This document shows positions 1 to 5,564 of a stretch of 10,936 bases of DNA, one piece after another. The translations under genes were made by a program, and so were the position numbers. Source of the DNA: Eubacteriales bacterium (GTDB lineage: Bacteria; Bacillota_A; Clostridia; Christensenellales; Aristaeellaceae); assembly GCA_030528845.1 (NCBI GenBank), contig JAUMYC010000069.1:1-10936 (forward strand). Reading direction: 5' to 3'. The number at the start of each line of letters is the position of its first letter. The first letter of the stretch is position 1. The notes beneath the pieces are model-generated. The model made no database searches. It was not told the DNA's origin and was given only the letters and a program-made list of their open reading frames with translations.

Positions 1-30
1 CAGGCGCGGCTGACGCGGCGCCGTGCAGAA

Positions 31-76
31 ACGTCCGCCTCCCTTTCGTGTTTTGAAAGGAAGGCGGGCGTTTTTT
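31..76 (+). terminator. Rho-independent terminator of an upstream gene
   Basis: A 16-base-pair stem (32-47 with 55-70, two G-T type pairs) closes a 7-base loop, and six T follow at 71-76. This ends a plus-strand transcript entering from the left edge. The only nearby plus-strand stop is TGA at 11-13, reading Arg-Arg-Gly-stop, which may be the tail of that upstream gene; too little is present to annotate it. Confidence 0.85.
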
Positions 77-221
77 GCAGAGAAGGCGCGCTGAAAACAT
101 TGCCAGCGTATTTTGCCTCTGCCGCAGCCACAATATGCGCAGACCGAAGCGCGGCCATGCCGTGTGGAGGACGCGCACGGCGCAAAGGCCGCGCGACCCT
201 GAAGCAGGAGGTGAGAGCAGA

Positions 222-440
222 ATGGCAAGCAAGACCACCAACGTTCCGGAAAGCCGTCAGGCGCTCGACAACATGAAGTTTGAGATCGCCCGCCAGCTGG
301 GCGTGAACATGAAGCAGGGCTACAACGGCGACCTGACTTCCCGCGAAAACGGCTATGTCGGCGGCTACATGGTCAAGAAGATGATCGAAGACTATGAAAA
401 GCAGGCGGCCGGCGTCAAGCCGCAGGGCGGCAACTGGTAA
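222..440 (+). CDS. Alpha/beta-type small acid-soluble spore protein (first copy)
   Basis: This 72-residue protein belongs to the alpha/beta SASP family, which coats DNA in the forespore, protects it from UV and chemical damage, and is degraded at germination by the GPR protease to supply amino acids. The family signatures are visible: an N-terminal NVPESRQAL segment, MKFEIARQLGV around residues 23-33 containing the Glu-Ile bond that matches the GPR cleavage position, and the C-terminal DNA-binding block with KQGYNGDLTSRENGYVGGYMVKKMI. The length is normal for the family. I chose ATG 222 because a good ribosome binding site (GCAGGAGGTG, 204-213) precedes it and homology starts there; an in-frame extension up to base 75 has no family resemblance and begins inside the T run of the upstream terminator. 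The second SASP gene follows after 24 bases, so the two are probably co-transcribed. Expression is expected late in the forespore (sigma G in known cases), but I found no convincing sigma G promoter. Confidence 0.95.
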   Translation: MASKTTNVPESRQALDNMKFEIARQLGVNMKQGYNGDLTSRENGYVGGYMVKKMIEDYEKQAAGVKPQGGNW

Positions 441-464
441 ACAAAGAAACGGAGGGACCGAAAA

Positions 465-680
465 ATGGCCAGCAATTCCAATTCCAATACCATCAACGTT
501 CCGGAAGCCAAGCAGGCTTTGTATAACATGAAGCACGAAGTGGCCTCTTCTCTGGGCATCAACCTCAAGCAGGGCTACAACGGCGACATCACTTCCAAGG
601 ACGCCGGCTCCATCGGCGGCAATATGGTCAAGAGGATGATCGAGGCGCAGGAGCGCGCCATGTCCGGCCAGCGCGGCTGA
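465..680 (+). CDS. Alpha/beta-type small acid-soluble spore protein (second copy)
   Basis: A 71-residue paralogue of the preceding spore protein with the same role in coating and protecting spore DNA. It shares NVPEAKQALYNMK near the N terminus, the GPR-type cleavage context MKHEVASSLGI (Glu-Val bond), and the block KQGYNGDITSKDAGSIGGNMVKRMI. Compared with the first copy it has a short Asn/Ser-rich N-terminal insertion and a different tail (SGQRG). The ribosome binding site GGAGGG (451-456) lies 8 bases before the ATG. It sits 24 bases behind the first SASP gene with no terminator or promoter between them, so the pair looks like one bicistronic unit made by tandem duplication. A strong terminator follows at 737-781. 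Confidence 0.95.
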   Translation: MASNSNSNTINVPEAKQALYNMKHEVASSLGINLKQGYNGDITSKDAGSIGGNMVKRMIEAQERAMSGQRG

Positions 681-736
681 GCCGACGCGTGAAATAGTCT
701 GGCGGAAAAACGCCGGGCCGATGCATCTGCGGCAGG

Positions 737-781
737 AGAGAGGGAGCGAAACGGCGCTTCCCCTCTCTTTTTTGTTTTTTT
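737..781 (+). terminator. Rho-independent terminator after the SASP pair
   Basis: The stem AGAGAGGGAGCG (737-748) pairs with CGCTTCCCCTCTCT (755-768) with a small bulge around a 6-base loop. A T-rich tail with a single G interruption follows (768-781). It ends the spore-protein transcript and sits immediately before the promoter of the next gene, insulating the two. Confidence 0.9.
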
Positions 782-787
782 GGCATG

Positions 788-816
788 TTGACGCGCCGCG
801 TACGACGGGGTATACT
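788..816 (+). promoter_or_regulatory. Sigma-A type promoter for the zinc-ribbon gene
   Basis: TTGACG (788-793) and TATACT (811-816) are separated by exactly 17 bases; each hexamer matches the vegetative consensus at five of six positions. The transcript would start near 823, giving a leader of only about 18 bases that is mostly the ribosome binding site (AAAGGAGGGG, 825-834). Confidence 0.85.
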
Positions 817-840
817 GAGCGTGCAAAGGAGGGGAACGGC

Positions 841-1083
841 ATGCTCTGTCCGATTTGCGGAAAGGAAATGGAAAAAGGCGGGCTCGTGGCGCAGGGCGTG
901 GTGCTGATGTGGCATCCCGAGGCGCAGTTTGCCAAAAAGGGGCTCGGGCGCATGCTCTATACCGAGGGGAAACCCATCGGGAGATCGAACGTGCTGCTGG
1001 GCCAGACGAGAGTGCCGGACGCGTATTATTGCGCGGACTGCAATAAAGTGACCGGGATCTTCGACGTGACGAACGGAAACTGA
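841..1083 (+). CDS. Small zinc-ribbon protein of unknown function (DUF6487-like)
   Basis: An 80-residue protein with two Cys-x-x-Cys knuckles: CPIC at residues 3-6 and CADC at residues 64-67, a spacing that suits one four-cysteine zinc ribbon. The N terminus, CPICGKEMEKG, resembles the family of short clostridial proteins annotated DUF6487; I make this link from the motif alone. Between the knuckles are a Trp-His segment and a run of small and basic residues, with no signal peptide or membrane segment, so it is probably cytoplasmic. No function is known for the family and none is inferred here. The ATG at 841 follows AAAGGAGGGG by 6 bases. The gene stands alone between the SASP terminator and the convergent recG gene, and its strong vegetative promoter suggests steady expression in growing cells, unlike the spore genes upstream. 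Confidence 0.85.
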   Translation: MLCPICGKEMEKGGLVAQGVVLMWHPEAQFAKKGLGRMLYTEGKPIGRSNVLLGQTRVPDAYYCADCNKVTGIFDVTNGN

Positions 1084-1088
1084 ACTCC

Positions 1089-1129
1089 AAAAAACGAACG
1101 CCCCTGTGCTTTTGCGGCACAGGGGCGTT
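1089..1129 (-). terminator. Terminator of the Gls24-fakA-recG operon
   Basis: A perfect 13-base-pair stem (1097-1109 with 1117-1129) with a 7-base loop starts 7 bases past the recG stop. Read on the minus strand it is followed by CG and six T (complement of A 1089-1094). On the plus strand the hairpin lies just past the zinc-ribbon gene but is followed by no T run, so it acts mainly leftward and perhaps weakly for the convergent gene. Confidence 0.88.
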
Positions 1130-1135
1130 GTATGT

Positions 1136-3145
1136 TCAGTTCATGCCCACGCGCGCGAGCTTTTCCTCCAGCGCGGCGCGCGCAAGGTCGATCACGGCGC
1201 GGGCTTCGTCCGCGTCCGGCTGCTTGACCAAAGCGCGCGCGATATCGTGCGTCAGCTTGAGCAGCTGGCTGTCGCCGAGCATGGCGCCCGGGCCGGGGGA
1301 GACCGCGCCGCTCTGGCGCGTGCCCAGCAGCTCGCCCGGGCCGCGCAGTTCAAGGTCCCGCTCCGCGACCTTGAAGCCGTCGTTGGTTTCCACAAGCGTC
1401 TTGAGCCGCTCGTTGGGCTCCGCCATAAAGAAGCACCAGGAGACCTCGCTGCCGCGCCCGACGCGCCCGCGCAGCTGATGCAGCTGGCTCAGGCCGTAGC
1501 GGTCGGCGTTTTCCACGACCATGACGCTCGCGTTGGGCACGTTCACGCCCACTTCGATCACCGTCGTGGCGACCAGCGCGTCGATCTGCCCGTCGCGGAA
1601 GGCGGCGAGCACTTCGTCCTTGTCCGCCGCTTTCATTTTGCCGTGCACAAGGCCGACGCGCACGGACGAGAGCGGCCCCTCGCACAGCTCCTTGTAGACG
1701 TCCTCCGCGCTCTTGGCCTCGATCGCCTCGGAAGCGTCCACCAGCGGGCAGACGATGTAGACCTGCCGGCCTTTTTGGATCTCGCTGCGCAGAAAGCCGT
1801 ACATGTCGTCGCGCTTGCTCTCGGGTACGACGCGCGTCTTGACGGGCGTGCGGCCCGGAGGCAGCTCGTCCACGATGGTGATGTCGAGGTCGCCGTAGAG
1901 GATGAGCGAGAGCGTGCGCGGGATGGGCGTAGCGGACATGACCAGCACGTTGGGGGAGGCGCCCTTTTCCTGCAGGACGGTGCGCTGCTCCACGCCGAAG
2001 CGATGCTGCTCGTCCGTGACGACCAGGCCGAGGTTTTTATATTCGATATCCTTGGAAATGAGCGCGTGCGTGCCGATGACGGCCTGCCACTGCCCGGAGG
2101 CGATGGCCTCCTTTGCCTCGCGGCGCGCCTTTGCGCCCATGCCGCCCTTGAGCAGGCCGCAGCGGATGCCGAGGGGCTCGAGCAGCTCCTTCGCGCTCTC
2201 GAAATGCTGCTCGGCGAGGATCTCCGTCGGGGCCATGAGCGCGCACTGCCAGCCGTATTGCGCGCAGACGTACATCGCGCCGAAGGCGATGGCCGTCTTT
2301 CCGCAGCCCACGTCGCCCTGTACGAGCCGCGCCATGGGGTGTTTCGCGGCCATGTCGCGCAGGATCTCCGCAAGGGCTCTGCGCTGCGCGCCGGTCGGGG
2401 CAAAGGGGAGAGTGTTCCAGAAGGCCTCTCCGTCCTCGGGCGTGCAGTCGATCTGAACGCCCTGCCGCCCCGCGCCGCTGCGCAGCAGCATCAGCCCCGT
2501 CTGGAAGAGGAGCAGCTCCTCAAAGGCGAGCCGGTAGCGCGCGCATTCGAGCGCCTCCTTGCTCTCCGGAAGATGAGCCTGCCGCATGGCAAAATTGCGC
2601 TCGCACAGGCCGTGGCGCATGCGCAGGCTCTCGGGCAGCTCGTCCTTCCATTGCCCCTCGCACATTTTCAGCGCGGACTGGATGCAGGAGGCGAGCGCCT
2701 TGGGCGGTATGCCGCCGATCGCGCGGTAGACCGGGCGGATCGGCTCCTCCTCGGATTCAAACGTCGGGCTTTGCAGCGTCAGCCGGTTTCCCTTCTGCAC
2801 CACGGGGCCGTAGAGCAGCAGCTCGCGCCCGCCCTCCAGATTTTTCTTGAGCCACGGCTGGTTATACCAGAGCGCCTGAACAGAGCCGGTATCGTCGGTG
2901 AGCTCTGCCTGCGTGATGAGCAGGCGCGGCGCGCGGCGCTCGCGGATAGGCCCGCAGATGCGCGCGCGCACGGGGCAGACCTCGCCGCCCATGAGCGAGC
3001 CGATCTCCCGCACGTCCGTCAGGTCGATATAGCGGCTCGGGAGATATGCAACAAGCGCACGCACCGTTGTGATGCCTGCGCCTGTCAATGCCTTTAGTCT
3101 GGCGGGGCCGATGCCCCGCACATCTTTTAGCGGTATGTCCTGCAT
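1136..3145 (-). CDS. recG: ATP-dependent DNA helicase RecG
   Basis: RecG is a superfamily 2 helicase that reverses stalled replication forks and moves Holliday junctions during recombinational repair. This copy has 669 residues, full length for the family. In order: an N-terminal helical part with a helix-hairpin-helix-like VRGIGPARLKAL (9-20); the wedge/OB-fold domain (about 50-130) with TDDTGSVQALWYNQPWL; helicase domain 1 with Walker A GDVGCGKT (277-284), DEQH box (378-381) and SAT (404-406); helicase domain 2 with the motif around IEVGVNVPNA (530-539) and QLRGRVGRG (557-565); and the C-terminal RDLELRGPGELLGTRQSG that helps translocation. All catalytic motifs are intact. The start codon lies 2 bases after the fakA stop and has no clear Shine-Dalgarno sequence, so translation is probably coupled to fakA. 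It is the last gene of the minus-strand operon. Confidence 0.97.
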   Translation of the reverse strand: MQDIPLKDVRGIGPARLKALTGAGITTVRALVAYLPSRYIDLTDVREIGSLMGGEVCPVRARICGPIRERRAPRLLITQAELTDDTGSVQALWYNQPWLKKNLEGGRELLLYGPVVQKGNRLTLQSPTFESEEEPIRPVYRAIGGIPPKALASCIQSALKMCEGQWKDELPESLRMRHGLCERNFAMRQAHLPESKEALECARYRLAFEELLLFQTGLMLLRSGAGRQGVQIDCTPEDGEAFWNTLPFAPTGAQRRALAEILRDMAAKHPMARLVQGDVGCGKTAIAFGAMYVCAQYGWQCALMAPTEILAEQHFESAKELLEPLGIRCGLLKGGMGAKARREAKEAIASGQWQAVIGTHALISKDIEYKNLGLVVTDEQHRFGVEQRTVLQEKGASPNVLVMSATPIPRTLSLILYGDLDITIVDELPPGRTPVKTRVVPESKRDDMYGFLRSEIQKGRQVYIVCPLVDASEAIEAKSAEDVYKELCEGPLSSVRVGLVHGKMKAADKDEVLAAFRDGQIDALVATTVIEVGVNVPNASVMVVENADRYGLSQLHQLRGRVGRGSEVSWCFFMAEPNERLKTLVETNDGFKVAERDLELRGPGELLGTRQSGAVSPGPGAMLGDSQLLKLTHDIARALVKQPDADEARAVIDLARAALEEKLARVGMN

Positions 3146-3147
3146 GG

Positions 3148-4797
3148 TTATTCCACGGCGATGAGGTAGTAGTACAGCGGCTGGCCGCCCTCGTGCACTT
3201 CCACGTCGCAGTCGGGATACTTGCCCATGATGTCGTCGGCCAGAGCCTGAGCGGAATCGGCGTCCACGTCGGAGCCGTAATAGACGGAGATGAGCGCGCT
3301 GTCCTCGTTGACCATGCCCGCGAGCACGTCCAGAGAGACGTCGTGTACATCGTTGCCCAGCAGCTGGATCTTGTTGTCCACAAGGCCCATGATGTCGCCC
3401 TCATGGATGTCCCTGCCGTCGAAGACGGTGTCGCGCACGGCATAGGTGACCGAGGCGGTGTGCACGTTTTCGGCGGCGGCCATCATGCTCTGCGCGTTTT
3501 CCTCGCCCGAGAGGGAGGGATCAAACGCCAGCGCGGCCGCGATGCCCATGGGGACGGACTTGGTGGGCAGCACATGCACTTCCTTGTCGGTCAGCTCCGC
3601 CGCCTGCTGCGCGGCGAGGATGATGTTGGTGTTGTTGGGCAGCACGAAGACGGTCTTGGCGTTGGTGCGGTCCACCGCGTCGGCCAGGTCTTCGATGCTG
3701 GGGTTCATGGTCTGCCCGCCGTCCACGATCTGGTCGATCTGGATGTCGCGGAAGATCTGCGAGAAGCCCTCGCCCAGCGCGACGCCCACAAAGCCGAACT
3801 CCTTGAGCTCCACCTTGGGCTGCGCGGCCAGACGCGCCTCCATGCGCTCGCGGAATTCCTCGCGCATGTTTTCGATCTTGATGTCGTCCAGTTCGCCCAG
3901 CTCCAGGCCCATCTGCAGCGCCTTGCCCGGGTCGTTGGTGTGCACGTGCACCTTGACGACCTCCAGATCGCCGATGCAGACCACGCTGTCACCGATGCGG
4001 GAGAGCCGCTTGCGCAGGTTGGCCACTTCGCTGTCCTTCATGTCCGGACGCGGGCGGGAGACGATGAACTCCGTGCAATAGCCGAATTCGATGCTCTCGA
4101 TGGAATCGTAATCGTGCTCGTCGACATATTCGCCCGGCAGAGCGCGGCTCGCGCCCTCTTCGACCACGAGATCGACGGGCTCGCCGCTGAGCGCGGAGAG
4201 GAAGCCGGCGTAGATGACCATCAGGCCCTTGCCGCCCGAGTCCACCACGCCCGCCTGCTTGAGCACGGGCAGCATGTCCGGCGTCTTTTTGAGGATCGCA
4301 TCGCCGCGCTCGACCACGAGCTTCATCAGCTCGAGCACGTCGTCCGTGCGGCTGGCTTCGACCTCGATCTCCTCGGCGATGACGCGCGCGACGGTGAGGA
4401 TGGTGCCCTCCTTGGGCTTCATGACGGCCTTGTAGGCCGTGTCGGAGCCCTGGCGCAGGGCCTTGGCCAGCAGCCTTCCGTCGATCTCCTCATGTCCTTC
4501 GAGCGCCTTGGAGAAGCCGCGAAGGATCTGGCTGAGGATAACGCCGGAGTTGCCCCGGGCGCCGCGCAGCGCGCCCTTGGCCACCGTGGAGGAGACCTCG
4601 CTGACGGTGGGGAAAGTCCTGCCGCTCAGTTCCTTGACTGCGGCGGACATGGTATGCGACATGTTGGTGCCGGTGTCGCCGTCCGGGACGGGGAAGACGT
4701 TCAGGGCGTCGACGCTCGCGCGGTTGTTTTCCAGCAGAGCCGCGCCGGAGAGGAACATGTCCTTGAGCATCATTCCGTCTATCGTTGTAATTGGCAC
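3148..4797 (-). CDS. fakA: Fatty acid kinase subunit FakA (YloV/DAK2 family)
   Basis: FakA phosphorylates fatty acids held by a FakB (DegV-family) partner, producing acyl-phosphate for phospholipid synthesis; it acts in the cytoplasm. The protein has 549 residues, normal for the family. Visible parts: a DhaL-like ATP-binding domain with NVFPVPDGDTGTNM (33-46), whose three Asp residues bind Mg in relatives, and GARGNSG (79-85); a middle domain with Cys241 and the HVH pair His284/His286, matching the zinc-binding Cys and His residues described for Staphylococcus aureus FakA; and a C-terminal domain resembling DegV, with NNTNIILAAQQ. I chose GTG 4797 because GGGAGG (4810-4805) sits 7 bases upstream; a longer frame begins with a TTG at 4812 that overlaps this ribosome binding site and cannot be the start. 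It lies 28 bases after the Gls24 gene and 2 bases before recG. No fakB gene is in the window. Confidence 0.95.
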   Translation of the reverse strand: MPITTIDGMMLKDMFLSGAALLENNRASVDALNVFPVPDGDTGTNMSHTMSAAVKELSGRTFPTVSEVSSTVAKGALRGARGNSGVILSQILRGFSKALEGHEEIDGRLLAKALRQGSDTAYKAVMKPKEGTILTVARVIAEEIEVEASRTDDVLELMKLVVERGDAILKKTPDMLPVLKQAGVVDSGGKGLMVIYAGFLSALSGEPVDLVVEEGASRALPGEYVDEHDYDSIESIEFGYCTEFIVSRPRPDMKDSEVANLRKRLSRIGDSVVCIGDLEVVKVHVHTNDPGKALQMGLELGELDDIKIENMREEFRERMEARLAAQPKVELKEFGFVGVALGEGFSQIFRDIQIDQIVDGGQTMNPSIEDLADAVDRTNAKTVFVLPNNTNIILAAQQAAELTDKEVHVLPTKSVPMGIAAALAFDPSLSGEENAQSMMAAAENVHTASVTYAVRDTVFDGRDIHEGDIMGLVDNKIQLLGNDVHDVSLDVLAGMVNEDSALISVYYGSDVDADSAQALADDIMGKYPDCDVEVHEGGQPLYYYLIAVE

Positions 4798-4825
4798 TTG
4801 TATACCTCCCAAGGATGAGCGGGCA

Positions 4826-5176
4826 TCAGACGCGGATGTCTTCTACAGACACGCTGACATGATTGACCCTGATGCCGGTCAGATGCTCGATCTTGTATTT
4901 GACCGTGTCAATGATCGCGGATGCGACGACGCCGATGGAAATGCCGTATTCCACCACGACGAAGAGATCCACGTTTACTGAATCGTCGTTGGCGCGCACG
5001 CGCACGCCGCGGCCGAGGTTTTCCCGGCCGAGCAGCTGTACGATGCCGTCGGTGGAACGCTTGGCTGCCATGCCGACGATGCCGTAGCATTCCAGCGCGG
5101 TATATCCGGCCACCTTGAGCAGGACGTCTTCGCTGACTGTGACTGTGCCCAGTTCCGTTTTGAATTTGCAATCCAT
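4826..5176 (-). CDS. Asp23/Gls24 family protein (YloU type)
   Basis: A 116-residue protein of the Asp23/Gls24 family, small soluble proteins linked to envelope stress that in other Firmicutes gather at the membrane through a partner protein. The family hallmark is clear: GTVTVSEDVLLKVAGYTALECYGIVGMA (about 10-37), followed by a beta-rich core with VNVDLFVVVEYG and the C-terminal VNHVSVSVEDIRV. No signal peptide or membrane segment is present. I chose ATG 5176 because TCACGGAGGT precedes it with 7-8 bases spacing and homology begins there; an in-frame ATG at 5293 would sit 2 bases from the predicted transcript start and adds an Arg/Gly-rich stretch unlike the family. It is the first gene of an operon with fakA and recG, as the yloU-yloV pair is in Bacillus; that genome also places serine dehydratase genes between yloV and recG, and these are absent here. 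No rpmB gene is divergent to it. Confidence 0.93.
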   Translation of the reverse strand: MDCKFKTELGTVTVSEDVLLKVAGYTALECYGIVGMAAKRSTDGIVQLLGRENLGRGVRVRANDDSVNVDLFVVVEYGISIGVVASAIIDTVKYKIEHLTGIRVNHVSVSVEDIRV

Positions 5177-5301
5177 AGCTGTACCTCCGTGAATGGGGGA
5201 ACGCGTTCTGCGCAGGGGAGCCCCTTGCCGGAGCCGCCTGCCCAGCGCTTCTGCCCGCCCGCCCGCAAGGAGCCGGACGCACAGCCCTCCCATACCTTAA
5301 T

Positions 5302-5330
5302 AGTATACTTGATTTGGCTCCTCCATGCAA
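5302..5330 (-). promoter_or_regulatory. Sigma-A type promoter of the Gls24-fakA-recG operon
   Basis: On the minus strand TTGCAT (5330-5325) and TATACT (5307-5302) are separated by 17 bases. The -10 matches consensus at five of six positions; the -35 is weaker (three of six). The start point would be near 5295, leaving a leader of about 119 bases before the Gls24 start at 5176. Confidence 0.75.
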
Positions 5331-5406
5331 GCAAGAGAGCGCATTTGTGCTCCCCCTTATGCGAAATTTGACCCTGATTTTACCCGGAGTGCAAATTTAT
5401 GCGCCC

Positions 5407-5424
5407 TTCCGACCGGGGTCGGAA
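5407..5424. promoter_or_regulatory. Perfect 18-base palindrome, candidate operator
   Basis: TTCCGACCGGGGTCGGAA has two 8-base arms that are exact reverse complements around GG. It lies between the two divergent promoters and outside both predicted transcripts (starts near 5295 and 5513), so it would act as DNA, for example as the site of a dimeric regulator, rather than as an RNA hairpin. It is about 54 bases before the -35 of the importer promoter and about 77 before that of the leftward promoter. No regulator gene is in the window. Confidence 0.5.
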
Positions 5425-5477
5425 CGCAAAGGGGCAAAAAACACGGCGGAAAATGTTAAATTTGACGCGGTTGCGCA

Positions 5478-5506
5478 TTGCAATGGGGAAAGCAAAATGT
5501 TATACT
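5478..5506 (+). promoter_or_regulatory. Sigma-A type promoter of the ABC importer operon
   Basis: TTGCAA (5478-5483) and TATACT (5501-5506) are separated by 17 bases. The -10 is near consensus, and the -35 matches at four of six positions. The transcript would start near 5513, about 52 bases before the binding-protein ATG. A short inverted repeat TTGC/GCAA (5471-5474, 5480-5483) overlaps the -35 and could be a repressor site, but is too short to claim. Confidence 0.75.
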
Positions 5507-5564
5507 ATATGCGACTCCGGGGGAAAGATTCGCCCGGGCACAAATTATGAGGAGGAACCCTGTT

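Larger units (their letters stand above)
5177..5564. promoter_or_regulatory. Divergent intergenic regulatory region
   Basis: This 388-base gap separates the leftward housekeeping operon from the rightward ABC importer. It holds the leftward promoter (5302-5330) with a GC-rich leader of about 119 bases, an 18-base palindrome (5407-5424), the rightward promoter (5478-5506) and a leader of about 50 bases. AT-rich repeats also occur: AAATTTGAC at 5364-5372 and again at 5458-5466, and an inverted CAAATTT at 5391-5398. I see no RNA gene, riboswitch or short coding sequence with a ribosome binding site. Confidence 0.75.

Noticed and set aside
108..135. Possible sigma G promoter (GTATT and CACAATA) before the SASP genes
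   Set aside because: The -10 resembles CATNNTA, but the spacer is 16 instead of 17-18 and the -35 is poor, so chance is likely.
1106..4818. Long plus-strand open frames opposite recG and fakA
   Set aside because: They are antisense shadows of two well-recognised genes, lack ribosome binding sites and have composition set by the codon bias of the real strand.
5177..5293. N-terminal extension of the Gls24 protein from ATG 5293, possibly leaderless
   Set aside because: The ATG is 2 bases from the predicted transcript start, but the added Arg/Gly-rich stretch is unlike the family and a strong ribosome binding site precedes ATG 5176.
5471..5483. Short inverted repeat TTGC-5-GCAA over the importer -35 as a LacI or cre-type operator
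   Set aside because: Arms of 4 bases are too short and the sequence does not fit the cre consensus.
5478..5564. Extended start of the binding protein at 5478
   Set aside because: That ATG overlaps the promoter -35, and the extension would hide the signal peptide that begins at ATG 5565.
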